Positions 43,823 through 52,470 of a stretch of DNA of 64,000 nt are shown here, in pieces. The stretch is from Flavobacterium circumlabens. Its GTDB lineage: Bacteria > Bacteroidota > Bacteroidia > Flavobacteriales > Flavobacteriaceae. The notes under the pieces are model-generated. The model worked only from the letters and a program-made list of their open reading frames with translations. It was not told the DNA's origin and did no database searches. The stretch is taken from assembly GCF_004345565.1 (NCBI RefSeq), contig NZ_SLWA01000005.1:359462-423461 (forward strand), given 5' to 3'. How positions within the stretch are numbered: the stretch's first letter is position 1; each line of letters begins with the position of its first letter. The translations under genes were made by a program, and so were the position numbers.

Positions 43823-45682
43823 CTAAAACGAAACATTCAATCCAAAATTCAATCCCCACTGAAACTGATTGAAAGACTGATTACTTAAAGGGTTTAAATA
43901 ATAGTTCATAGCCGGTTCAACAAAAACATTTGTCTTTTTGTAAATGCGATATTGCACAGTGCTGCTTAGTACAGAACCATAAACAAAGTCATTGGCATCA
44001 ATATTTTTCCCGATACTGTTACCGTCCAAAGCCACATTATTTGAAATTAGTTTCCCGACAAAACCACCTGTATTTAGACTTATACTCGTCTTGTTTTTAC
44101 TAAAAACGGCATACGAAACTTCTAAGGGCATTTCAATATATTTTAAACTCTGATCTAAATTACCGGTCTGAAGATTGTTACTTTTCAGAACCTCTTTGCT
44201 GCTGTTCGAAACAAATACATAGTCACTGTTTGTCGCAATTTGTGGCGTAGCCGAGCTTTGAATGTAATAATCACTGTAGCTTGCGAGAGCATTATTTTTT
44301 TCACTCACATTCACATACGAGACATTGGCAATACTCTGACCCAATTCGTTGATTTTAAAACCGGAGCCAACTGCCCATTTTTTATTGATTTTGTATTTTG
44401 TTTTTACACCGTAGGTATTACTTTGCTTAGAGTCATTTACATGGCCTAAAGTCTTCTCATTTTTATAATTTTCAGAATTAGCGACACCTGCAAAAACTTC
44501 AACAGCCCATTTTTCGGCATTAGATTTAGCTTTTATTGCTTTTTCTGTTTCCTTTTTATTTTCTGGATTAGTGATCCCTTTTTCTAAATTCTGAAGGACT
44601 GCCAACTGAACAGAATCTTGTTTGCTTAGTACAACATCGTTAAATTTTGAATTGCTTTTTTGATTCTCAACAGCTGATTTTTCAGCGATAACCAATTCGT
44701 TTTTTGATTCTTTTCCGCTTTTATCAGTTTTACTTTGCGAATCATTTAAAAATGTAGCTGAAGAATTTAAAGCGAAACTGTTATTGCTGTTTGGACTGTT
44801 TTTCGAATTCTGCTTTCCTTCAAAAAGAGAATTTGATAGCTGATTTTTTGAATTTGCACTAAATGGATTCTGCGTTCGGGCGTTAAATGTCTTTTCGGCA
44901 AGAATCTGATTTGCTTTTCTTTTGTCAGTATCTAATATCTGTTTTTGTGAATCAGCATTAAATAGATTTTGCTTCTTAGTGCTAAATGTTTTCTCTGCTA
45001 TAATTTGATTTTCGTTTCCTTTATCGGCAGCTGAAGTTTGATTTTTTGAAGCAGTATTAAATGCATTCTGTTTTTCAGGGCTAAATGTTTTTGCTGCTAA
45101 ACCTTGATTCGTATTTCTTTTTTTAGTGCTTACTATTTGATTTTTGGAAGTTGATTTTAATGCGTTTTCTTTTTCTGTTACAGTTGTATTTTCAGCTACC
45201 GCCTGATTTGCGTTTTTCTTTCCGCTACTCAGTTCCTGATTTGAACTGTCTGAATTGGTGTTGTTATTTGCATCAGCATCAGCAACTTCTTGTTTTTGTA
45301 CTTTTTCGCCGGAAGAACGGGATTGTTTTAAAAGCTCTTCCGGACTACTAACAGTGCCGGATTTTGGGCTGATCGTATTTTGCTCCGCAGAAACTGTTTT
45401 GTTTGAAGTAGATTCTGACTGGTTTTCTTCCAGAACAACACTATTGTTTTCTGTACCATTCGTATGAACCTCTTTAATTTCAGACCCTGAATTAAAATGG
45501 AAAATCGAAGGGAGCATTAAACCTAATAATAAGCATGCAGCAGCCGACCACCAAAGAATAGCTCTTTTCTTCTTTTTGGGTTTGTTAAGTTTTTCTTCAA
45601 TCTGTCCCCATAATTCGGGTGGCGGAACACTTGAAAAGTTTTCCATTGATGAAAAAATATCTTCTATTTTTTGCTTCTTCAT
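43823..45682 (-). CDS. ECF-partner protein: anti-sigma-like N-terminus, repeat linker, C-terminal beta-barrel
   Basis: 619 residues in three parts. Residues ~1-40 are cytoplasmic-like (FSSVPPPELWGQIEEKL) and ~41-60 form one membrane helix with no cleavage signal. Residues ~65-400 are low-complexity and rich in Asn, Ser, Lys and Gln, including four 33-residue repeats (159-282). Residues ~405-619 look like an outer-membrane beta-barrel with alternating aromatic strands ending LNFGLNVSF. Its ATG overlaps the sigma gene by 4 bp (ATGA). A chain able to touch sigma factor, periplasm and outer membrane is unusual; the anti-sigma role is inferred from order and topology. Confidence 0.65.
   Translation of the reverse strand: MKKQKIEDIFSSMENFSSVPPPELWGQIEEKLNKPKKKKRAILWWSAAACLLLGLMLPSIFHFNSGSEIKEVHTNGTENNSVVLEENQSESTSNKTVSAEQNTISPKSGTVSSPEELLKQSRSSGEKVQKQEVADADANNNTNSDSSNQELSSGKKNANQAVAENTTVTEKENALKSTSKNQIVSTKKRNTNQGLAAKTFSPEKQNAFNTASKNQTSAADKGNENQIIAEKTFSTKKQNLFNADSQKQILDTDKRKANQILAEKTFNARTQNPFSANSKNQLSNSLFEGKQNSKNSPNSNNSFALNSSATFLNDSQSKTDKSGKESKNELVIAEKSAVENQKSNSKFNDVVLSKQDSVQLAVLQNLEKGITNPENKKETEKAIKAKSNAEKWAVEVFAGVANSENYKNEKTLGHVNDSKQSNTYGVKTKYKINKKWAVGSGFKINELGQSIANVSYVNVSEKNNALASYSDYYIQSSATPQIATNSDYVFVSNSSKEVLKSNNLQTGNLDQSLKYIEMPLEVSYAVFSKNKTSISLNTGGFVGKLISNNVALDGNSIGKNIDANDFVYGSVLSSTVQYRIYKKTNVFVEPAMNYYLNPLSNQSFNQFQWGLNFGLNVSF
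44837..45208 (-). repeat. Four tandem 33-residue (99-bp) repeats in the linker of the ECF partner protein
   Basis: Residues 159-191, 192-224, 225-257 and 258-282 (last partial) each start with NQ, then a hydrophobic pair, AEKTFS, KQN, F, S-KNQ and a charged end. The spacing is exactly 33 residues in the three full units. The repeats are diverged at DNA level, so they are old rather than recent slippage. Confidence 0.85.
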
Positions 45683-46230
45683 GCTGTCTTAAAATTTTTT
45701 ATGCTCAAAATTCTTTTTTGCAAAATTCGCTTGGCCCTGTTTAAATTTGATTTTGATGTTCCTTCTGAAATTTTCAATACTTCAGCTATTTCTTTATGTT
45801 TCATTTTTTCGAAAACATATAAGTTAAAAACGGTCCTGTATTGATCGGGTAAATCCCGAATGTACTCGAGTAATTTTTCCTGTTCGATCGGAATACTTTC
45901 CAGTTCTTCCTCTTCAGTGTAATCGGTATCAGGGTCAAAAACATCCAAAAAGAAATTTTCTTTTTTCTTCTTGTTTAGAGTCTCAATAAGTTTATTGATG
46001 AAAATACGTTTCAGCCAGCCTTCAAAACTTCCTTCAAACTTGTATTGACTGATTTTTTGAAAAACAATCACGAATGCTTCCTGAAAAACATCTTTGGCAT
46101 CGTCTTCGTTTTTCATATATTTCAAGCAGATTCCATACAAAACAGGAGAAAACAACTGATAAATTTTCAGTTGTCCTTCTCTTTCATTTTGCATGCATTG
46201 CCTGATATATTTTTCTAAATCGTCTTTCAA
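45679..46230 (-). CDS. ECF-type RNA polymerase sigma-70 factor
   Basis: 183 residues. Region 2: YGICLKYMKNEDDAKDVFQEAFV (two blocks, ~32-54), FEGSFEGWLKRIFINKLIE. Region 4: LPDQYRTVFNLYVFEKMKHKEIAEVL (two blocks, ~127-152) and SEGTSKSNLNRAKRILQKRI. A -7-like TAATTTTG lies on this strand at 46261-46254. It precedes and overlaps the membrane/beta-barrel partner gene, implying cell-surface or envelope signalling, but the signal is unknown. Confidence 0.9.
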   Translation of the reverse strand: MKDDLEKYIRQCMQNEREGQLKIYQLFSPVLYGICLKYMKNEDDAKDVFQEAFVIVFQKISQYKFEGSFEGWLKRIFINKLIETLNKKKKENFFLDVFDPDTDYTEEEELESIPIEQEKLLEYIRDLPDQYRTVFNLYVFEKMKHKEIAEVLKISEGTSKSNLNRAKRILQKRILSIKNFKTA

Positions 46231-46468
46231 AAATGGGATTAAATTAGTTTTGGCAAAATTAGTTTTTTTTAACTCAGAAAACTATCCTTTACAGATAGTC
46301 TGAGTTGTATTCTTAGGATTACTTAAAACTGTTATGTTTTGATTTACAGTATTTTGTGCTGGTAAATTTGGTTTTCAAGAGTAATAACTTCATTTTCTGA
46401 ATTACCCGATTCCGGAATGTCAAGAGTGATCAAAACCGGAACCGATAATAAAGTATAGTATTTTGTTA

Positions 46469-47344
46469 TTATTTCAAAAGTGTTATTTTATCCTGAATTG
46501 CCTTTTTGAAAGTTTTTATTGCTGCATTCTGATCGTCGGTGTCCGTGTTGTCAATATAGATTTTGGTAGTGACTGCCCCCTGACGCAGTTCAAAATAAAC
46601 ACCACCGTGACCTGCTGTATCCGGAGAACCGTATGTTTTTGTTTGTCCTTTTAAGGCAGTAATCTCAGCCGGTACATTTTTCAGGAATAAAGTATATTCA
46701 CTTCTCTTGCCTGTTGCAGAGTATTTATATTGGTTAAAATCATAGCTTCCGGCTACTACATTTTGAAATTTCAGAATATTGTAATCATTCAGTTGAAAAA
46801 ACTTCTGACAGTCAGCACCTGTACATTGGTTGGTAAAACTTCCAATTACGATTTTATCTGAACTTTCATTAGTTCTGTTAAAAAGAATGGTTTTGGCTGT
46901 TTTAGGAATCAGAATAAAATCAGAAGGATAAGTTGGCGTTTGTGTTATCGCCTCACCAGCCAAAGGTGCTTTTTCATAGAAATTAATAATGACTTCACAG
47001 TTGTTTTCAACAATCGATGTCATTTTTATATCATAACCGCTTGTAGGTTTTGGTCCGGAAAAAATACCTACTAAATAATATTTGGTAAAATCGATAGCCG
47101 GATCACTTGGATTTGGACAGGTATTTTCGTGTTTCGTGAAATAAGTTTCCAGTCTTTCCTGTGTATTAATTATGTAGGCAGCGGGATTTGGAGGTAGTGT
47201 TTTTACACTGTAATTACATAAAAATGGAATTCCTGTAAAAGGGGAGTCTACATTTGATCCGCAATCAACATTCAGATCATCATTGCTTATTGAACAAGCG
47301 CTAATTCCAAAAGCTATAAATAAGCCAAGTATTAATTTTTTCAT
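46469..47344 (-). CDS. Lipoprotein with PrcB-like domain
   Basis: 291 residues. Lipobox ISAC (Cys17) is followed by SISNDD. The part ~90-155 (YYLVGIFSGPKPTSGYDIK, then EVIINFYEKAPLAGEAITQT) resembles the PrcB C-terminal domain, named for a subunit of the Treponema dentilisin protease complex. Residues ~170-290 form a second, unassigned beta-rich domain with GHGGVYFELRQG. No protease gene is adjacent, so any complex is speculative. Cell-surface location is likely. Confidence 0.6.
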   Translation of the reverse strand: MKKLILGLFIAFGISACSISNDDLNVDCGSNVDSPFTGIPFLCNYSVKTLPPNPAAYIINTQERLETYFTKHENTCPNPSDPAIDFTKYYLVGIFSGPKPTSGYDIKMTSIVENNCEVIINFYEKAPLAGEAITQTPTYPSDFILIPKTAKTILFNRTNESSDKIVIGSFTNQCTGADCQKFFQLNDYNILKFQNVVAGSYDFNQYKYSATGKRSEYTLFLKNVPAEITALKGQTKTYGSPDTAGHGGVYFELRQGAVTTKIYIDNTDTDDQNAAIKTFKKAIQDKITLLK

Positions 47345-47522
47345 GATTTTTTTAAATAGGTTATATTTAGAAGATGTAATTTTAGAAAATGGTTGCGTGG
47401 TAAAACATTTTTTATTGAAAATGTTTGTTTAATTGAGAATTGCCTGTTATTCGTGAAATTTCAATTTTAAAGATTAGGCACTACGTATTATTGCATACTT
47501 TTACTTAAAAATAAACTTGCTT

Positions 47523-48893
47523 ATGTTTGACTTTCTTCCGGTTTTGTTTGCTTTTATAGTCGCTTTGTTCTTAGGCATATACTTAGGTAAAGTATTGTTT
47601 TCGGCCCGGTCGGAATCGGAAAAAGTAAGCTTGAATGAGCGATTAAATGCTGCTTTCAATCAATTGCAATTGCAGAAAGAACAGTCTGAAAAAGAAAGAA
47701 TTGCTTTTGAAAAACAGCTTTATTCCAATAATTCGGAAAAAGAAAATATCCGGACCGAAAAAGACAGTTTAGCTATTCAGCTTTCCAAAAAAGAAGTTGA
47801 TTTTGAAAATTTATGGGAGCGTCATAAAGAGCAAAAAAACGAAATAACCGAATTACAGGAAAAATTCACCAAAGAGTTTGAAAATTTAGCCAATAAAATT
47901 CTTGAAGAAAAGTCGGCTAAATTTACAGAACAAAATAGTGAAAACATGAAAAATATCCTGTTGCCCTTACAGGATAAAATTCACGGTTTTGAACAAAAAG
48001 TCGAGCAAACCCACAAGGAAAGTATCGATTATCATGCGGCCCTGCGCCAACAGATTCTGGGTCTGAGTGAAATGAATGCCCAAATGAGCAAAGAAACCCT
48101 GAATCTGACCAAAGCACTCAAAGGCGACAGTAAAATGCAGGGCAATTGGGGAGAACTGGTTTTAGAACGTGTTCTGGAAAAATCAGGTTTGGAAAAAGGA
48201 CGCGAATATGAAGTGCAGCAAAGTTTTACCAACAGTGAAGGTGCGCGAGTATTCCCGGATGTAGTTATCAATTTGCCGGACGGTAAGAAAATGATTGTAG
48301 ATTCTAAAGTTTCTTTGGTAGCTTATGAAAGATGGATCAACGAAGAATCCGAAATTCTGAAAACGGAATTCCTGAAAGAACATGTTAACTCAATTAAAAG
48401 GCACGTTGAGCAACTCGGTAATAAAAATTACCACGATTTATATCAAATAGAAAGTCCGGACTTTGTGTTGCTTTTCATTCCCATAGAACCCGCTTTTGCA
48501 ATTGCTTTAAACGAAGATTCCGCATTGTACAATAAAGCCTTTGACCGAAATATAGTAATTGTTACACCAAGTACGCTGCTTGCGACTTTACGAACCATAG
48601 ACAGTATGTGGGCCAATCAGAAGCAACAGGAAAATGCTTTCGAAATTGCCAGACAAGCCGGTGCACTATACGATAAATTTGAAGGTTTTGTTATGGATCT
48701 GGTTCGGATTGGGAATAAAATTAAAGATACCAAAACTGAATACGATAGTGCCATGAACAAATTAGTAGACGGAAAAGGAAACCTGATTTCAAGCGTTGAG
48801 AAGTTAAAAAAAATGGGTGCCAAAGCTAAAAAAGGGTTACCCGAAAATATTATCGCCAGAGCCAATACTGACGAAAATGAACAATTGAATTAA
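47523..48893 (+). CDS. rmuC: DNA recombination protein RmuC
   Basis: 456 residues from ATG 47523; a TTG six bases upstream is less likely. One N-terminal membrane helix (~5-22) is followed by a long coiled coil (~35-195). The nuclease-like RmuC core then has KGDSKMQGNWGELVLERVLE (~200-219), PDVVINLPDGKKMIVDSKVSL (two blocks, ~242-262) and LLFIPIEPAFAIAL. RmuC limits DNA inversions and is thought to be a membrane-linked nuclease. It is followed 24 bp later by the thioesterase gene. Confidence 0.93.
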   Translation: MFDFLPVLFAFIVALFLGIYLGKVLFSARSESEKVSLNERLNAAFNQLQLQKEQSEKERIAFEKQLYSNNSEKENIRTEKDSLAIQLSKKEVDFENLWERHKEQKNEITELQEKFTKEFENLANKILEEKSAKFTEQNSENMKNILLPLQDKIHGFEQKVEQTHKESIDYHAALRQQILGLSEMNAQMSKETLNLTKALKGDSKMQGNWGELVLERVLEKSGLEKGREYEVQQSFTNSEGARVFPDVVINLPDGKKMIVDSKVSLVAYERWINEESEILKTEFLKEHVNSIKRHVEQLGNKNYHDLYQIESPDFVLLFIPIEPAFAIALNEDSALYNKAFDRNIVIVTPSTLLATLRTIDSMWANQKQQENAFEIARQAGALYDKFEGFVMDLVRIGNKIKDTKTEYDSAMNKLVDGKGNLISSVEKLKKMGAKAKKGLPENIIARANTDENEQLN

Positions 48894-48917
48894 AAATAAA
48901 TACTAAAATAATACCAA

Positions 48918-49466
48918 ATGACTGCCGATTTCAAACCCGTTTCTTCTTCCAAAGTAAGTATTTCCGAGCTAATGCTGCCATCACACACCAATTTTAGCGG
49001 TAAAATACACGGAGGATATATTTTGCTTTTACTGGATCAGATTGCTTTTGCCTGCGCTTCAAGATTTTCCGGAAACTATTGTGTGACTGCTTCTGTTGAT
49101 ACCGTAAATTTTCTGAAACCAATTGAAGTGGGTGAATTGGTCACTATGAAAGCTTCTGTAAATTATGTGGGAAGAAGTTCTATGGTCGTAGGGATTCGTG
49201 TGGAGTCGGAGAATATTCAGACCGGAGCTGTAAAACATTGTAATTCCTCTTATTTTACGATGGTTGCTAAAGATAAAGAAGGGAAAAGCGTTCCGGTACC
49301 GGGACTTATTTTATCTAGTCTTGATGAAGTACGCCGCTTTAGAAAATGCATCAAACAAATTGAAACTAAAAAAGAAATCGAAGAACATGCTAAAATTACC
49401 AGCGTAAACTCTATTGAAGATCTGGCAAGCCTCGACAAGTATAATGTGCTCTTGGAAATAGGATAG
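48918..49466 (+). CDS. Acyl-CoA thioesterase (hotdog fold, YciA/BACH type)
   Basis: 182 residues. SHTNFSGKIHGGYILLLLDQIAFACA (two blocks, ~17-42) with the GG-x-LL-x-D pattern, then TASVDTVNFLKPIEVGELV, is the acyl-CoA thioesterase hotdog signature. It hydrolyses acyl-CoA to free acid and CoA. The C-terminal ~60 residues after the single hotdog domain are charged and helical. It is in line with rmuC and the VOC gene, which suggests a short operon. Confidence 0.87.
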   Translation: MTADFKPVSSSKVSISELMLPSHTNFSGKIHGGYILLLLDQIAFACASRFSGNYCVTASVDTVNFLKPIEVGELVTMKASVNYVGRSSMVVGIRVESENIQTGAVKHCNSSYFTMVAKDKEGKSVPVPGLILSSLDEVRRFRKCIKQIETKKEIEEHAKITSVNSIEDLASLDKYNVLLEIG

Positions 49467-49517
49467 TTTTCCTGTCAGGTCAAATAAGGTTTTGTAATAA
49501 CTTAAAAAGAGACAAAA

Positions 49518-49913
49518 ATGATAAAGTTCGGATATACTATTTTATATGTTGAAAATGTGGAAACAGCAGTTGCTTTTTACGAAAATGCATTTGGATTTTC
49601 AAGAAAGTTTGTAACGCCCGAGAATGATTATGGCGAATTGAGCACAGGGGAAACAACCCTTTCGTTTGCATCAAAGAAACTGGCAGCTCAAAATTTAAAA
49701 GAAGGTTTTATTGAAAGTAATCTGGAAGCGAAGCCATTTGCAATCGAAATAGGTTTTATCACTGATGATGTAACTGAGACAGTACAAAAAGCAACCTCTT
49801 TCGGAGCTGTATTGGTCAAAGAGCCTGCCCAAAAACCATGGGGACAAATTGTGGCTTATATCAGGGATTTAGATGGGTTTTTAATTGAGATTTGCACGGA
49901 AGTGGAGGGTTGA
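49518..49913 (+). CDS. VOC (glyoxalase/bleomycin resistance) family protein
   Basis: 131 residues. Two beta-alpha-beta-beta-beta units start at IKFGYTILYVENVETAVAFYENAFGF (two blocks, ~2-27) and at ~70. LDGFLIEICTE at the end supplies a metal-ligand Glu, as in VOC enzymes. The substrate is not predictable; glyoxalase I, dioxygenase and resistance proteins share the fold. It starts 51 bp after the thioesterase gene. Confidence 0.8.
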   Translation: MIKFGYTILYVENVETAVAFYENAFGFSRKFVTPENDYGELSTGETTLSFASKKLAAQNLKEGFIESNLEAKPFAIEIGFITDDVTETVQKATSFGAVLVKEPAQKPWGQIVAYIRDLDGFLIEICTEVEG

Positions 49914-50254
49914 GGAGTTATGAGTTGTGAGTTATCAGTTTTGAGTGAAAGGGCTAAGTATGTTAACGATTTATTTATAGATAAAAGGAATTACGAATAG
50001 GAAATACGTTTTACATCTCAGCTGTCACATCTTCTCACAAAAAAAACATTTTACAAAAGATTTTTTTCACAAAGATTTAAGATATATCAAGAACTGTATG
50101 GCAGATAATTTCGTAACTTTAAGTACATGGTTTAGGTTACTAAGTTTTCACGGAGTATTGCCATTTGATTTTTTCAGACTTACTTAAGTTCAGTTTTTTT
50201 CTCCTCTTAAATTAAAAAGAATCGAATGACATAATTGTTTAATTATTGACGATT
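49914..50254. other. AT-rich intergenic region without a recognisable gene
   Basis: 341 bp between the VOC gene and yceI. The first part carries GAGTTATGAGTTGTGAGTTAT-like simple repeats, also present near 38195-38235. No hairpin terminator or exact TAnnTTTG box was found. Confidence 0.6.
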
Positions 50255-50797
50255 ATGAAAAAAACTACTTTATTTATTTTTCTTTTTACCACATTCTCCT
50301 TACTCGCCCAGGATAAATTCAGAACCAATTCGGCGGTTGTAAATTTTCAGGCTTCCGTTCCTTTTTTTGAAGAAGTAAAAGCGGTAAATAAGCTCGGGAC
50401 TATTGTCTTGGAACCTCAGACCAGTACGCTTATCTGTACGGTTATTATCAAGGATTTTCGTTTTAAAATGGATTTAATGCAGGAACATTTTAACGAAAAT
50501 TATATTGAAAGCCATCGTTATCCAAAAGCTGTTTTTAAAGGTAAAATCGAAAAGTTTGACCTGAAAGACATTAACGAAAATGAAAAAGAATATGACATAA
50601 AAGGGAAACTTTACCTTCATGGTAAATCCAAGGTAATTGCGGTAAAAGCTTTAATCAAAAAAGTTCCTGATGGAATACAAATCGTATCTAATTTCCCGCT
50701 CTCGGTTTCGGATTTTAATATCGAAATTCCATATGTCGTGGCCAATAAAATTTCAAAAACGGTCCAGACAGATCTGAGCGGTATTATGATGAAATGA
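50255..50797 (+). CDS. YceI family secreted protein
   Basis: 180 residues from ATG 50255; an in-frame TTG three codons upstream is less likely. Signal peptide to LLAQ (~18). The lipocalin-like YceI fold is shown by NSAVVNFQASVPFFEEVKAVN (two blocks), VIIKDFRFKMDLMQEHFNENY (two blocks, ~67-88), SHRYPKAVFKGKI and the ending VQTDLSG. YceI proteins bind isoprenoid or fatty-amide ligands in the periplasm. In other bacteria they occur with light- or oxidant-induced gene sets, which fits the neighbours here. Confidence 0.85.
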   Translation: MKKTTLFIFLFTTFSLLAQDKFRTNSAVVNFQASVPFFEEVKAVNKLGTIVLEPQTSTLICTVIIKDFRFKMDLMQEHFNENYIESHRYPKAVFKGKIEKFDLKDINENEKEYDIKGKLYLHGKSKVIAVKALIKKVPDGIQIVSNFPLSVSDFNIEIPYVVANKISKTVQTDLSGIMMK

Positions 50798-50801
50798 TTT
50801 T

Positions 50802-51713
50802 TTATTTTAAACAGCTGGAAAGTGCGATCTCGATGTCGTTGTATTGAAATTCAAAACCTGTTTTTTCTATTTTTTCAGAAGAAACCCGCTGACCTTTTAG
50901 AACGGCTTCACTCATTTTGCCTAAAACTATTTTAAGAATAAATTCAGGAACTCTGGGCAGCCATAGGTTATATCCGTAAAGATTAGCAAGTATTCTGGAG
51001 AATCCCGAATTGGTGGTATTGTCTGTAACCGCTGCGTTATACGCACCGTGCATCTCTGCGTCTGTAATCGATTTCAGGTAAATCTGAGACAAATCTTCTA
51101 TATGAATCCAGGGCAGGTATTGTTTGCCGGTGCCTAAAATTGATCCAAAACCGGCTTTGAAACCTGGAGCGACTTTTTTAAGGAAACCTTCCCCTTTTCC
51201 AAAAACAATTCCGGTTCTGATTTTCACCGTTCTAATTCCCAAAGGTCCGATTGTATCGGCAGAATTTTCCCATTGCTGGCAGGTTAGTCCAAGAAAATCA
51301 TTTGCGGGCTGTGTTTCTTCCGTACAGATATTCTGGCTTGTAACAGCGCCGTAAATTCCAACGGCGGAAGCGGAAACAAATGCATCCAATGATTTATTGT
51401 GTTTTTCGAGAATCGAATGAATGAGTTCGATGGGTTGGGTGCGACTTTCTAAAATTACTTTTTTACGTTTCTCTGTCCATCGTTTTTCTACAATTCCTTC
51501 TCCGGCCAGATGAATGATGTAATCCGCGTTAAGAATTGCATTTTCATCCATATAATTCCGCGTTAAATCCCACTTGTAGTACGTTACAGCATCTGTGTTT
51601 TTCCGATCTCCGCGACTCAGTACAGACACCGAAAAACCATTGGCAGTTAATACATCTGTTAAGTATTTGCCAATAAATCCTGTTCCCCCCGTAATTAGTA
51701 CATTTTTAGCCAT
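50802..51713 (-). CDS. TIGR01777 family NAD(P)-dependent epimerase (YfcH-like SDR)
   Basis: About 303 residues from ATG 51713 (MAKNVLITGG); an ATG four codons upstream is equally possible. Extended SDR fold: GGTGFIGKYL, then IIHLAGEGIVEKRWTEKRK, with the DUF1731 C-terminal part (WLPRVPEFILKIVLGKMSEAVLKGQRV in parts), which marks TIGR01777. Substrate unknown. Relatives often sit with photolyase and SRPBCC genes. It converges on yceI, 4 bp apart. Confidence 0.87.
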   Translation of the reverse strand: MAKNVLITGGTGFIGKYLTDVLTANGFSVSVLSRGDRKNTDAVTYYKWDLTRNYMDENAILNADYIIHLAGEGIVEKRWTEKRKKVILESRTQPIELIHSILEKHNKSLDAFVSASAVGIYGAVTSQNICTEETQPANDFLGLTCQQWENSADTIGPLGIRTVKIRTGIVFGKGEGFLKKVAPGFKAGFGSILGTGKQYLPWIHIEDLSQIYLKSITDAEMHGAYNAAVTDNTTNSGFSRILANLYGYNLWLPRVPEFILKIVLGKMSEAVLKGQRVSSEKIEKTGFEFQYNDIEIALSSCLK

Positions 51714-51807
51714 TTCATTTATCATTTATTTAACACAGAGTTTTGTTTAACGATAAATAAAGATAGTTAAACATTGCTTACCTTTAATGCAAATTCTAAA
51801 TTTTAAT

Positions 51808-52470
51808 ATGATGGCCACTAAAAAAAAGGAAATTACGAAGGATGATATCATCTCAGTGTATATGAATGAAGTTTTGGAAGCAGGAAAAAAGCCTGTTTCT
51901 GTGTTTCATTTTGCAAAAGGGAAAGATTTTTCAGAAGCAGAATTTTATAATTTTTTCGGAACGCTTGAAGGTTTAGAAAAAGAGATATTCCGATTATTTT
52001 TTGCGAATACAATTGATTTACTGCACAGAAATACGGAGTATACGGAATATGATATGAAGAACAAAATGTTGAGTTTTTACTTTACGTTCTTCGAGATCTT
52101 AACCGCAAACAGAAGTTATGTTATACAAGTTTTAAAATCAGATCCGAATCCAATTCGAAATTTGACACAATTGAGTACGCTACGGGATGGTTTTAAAGGA
52201 TATGTTGCCGAAATCCTGACCGATGAATACAGACTGGAACAGGAAAGATTCCAGAAATTTCAGGAAAAAACAATTCAGGAATCGGCTTGGGTGCAATTAA
52301 TGCTAACCCTGAAATTCTGGATGGATGATGCTTCGCCTGCCTTTGAGAAAACAGATATTTTTATCGAAAAATCAGTCAATGCTTCATTCGAACTAATGAA
52401 GGTTGCACCCATGAATCATCTTTTAGATCTTGGAAAATTTCTATTTAAAGAAAAAATTTACAGCAGATAA
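51808..52470 (+). CDS. TetR-family transcriptional regulator
   Basis: About 220 residues from MMATKKKEI; a start 21 bp upstream would begin at the end of a TACCTTTA box at 51779-51786, too close to be used. The N-terminal ~60 residues form the helix-turn-helix region (IISVYMNEVL...FHFAKGKDFSEAEFYNFFG), though the match to the classical TetR HTH is weak. The C-terminal helices match the ligand domain found in Bacteroidetes TetR proteins linked to UbiB-type kinases. Its stop and the next ATG share a base (TAATG), so it probably controls and is co-translated with the kinase. Confidence 0.77.
   Translation: MMATKKKEITKDDIISVYMNEVLEAGKKPVSVFHFAKGKDFSEAEFYNFFGTLEGLEKEIFRLFFANTIDLLHRNTEYTEYDMKNKMLSFYFTFFEILTANRSYVIQVLKSDPNPIRNLTQLSTLRDGFKGYVAEILTDEYRLEQERFQKFQEKTIQESAWVQLMLTLKFWMDDASPAFEKTDIFIEKSVNASFELMKVAPMNHLLDLGKFLFKEKIYSR

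Noticed and set aside
44837..45208. Regular 99-bp repeats considered as a CRISPR-like array
   Set aside because: They are in frame with a long protein, diverged in DNA and lack repeat/spacer structure, so they are protein repeats.
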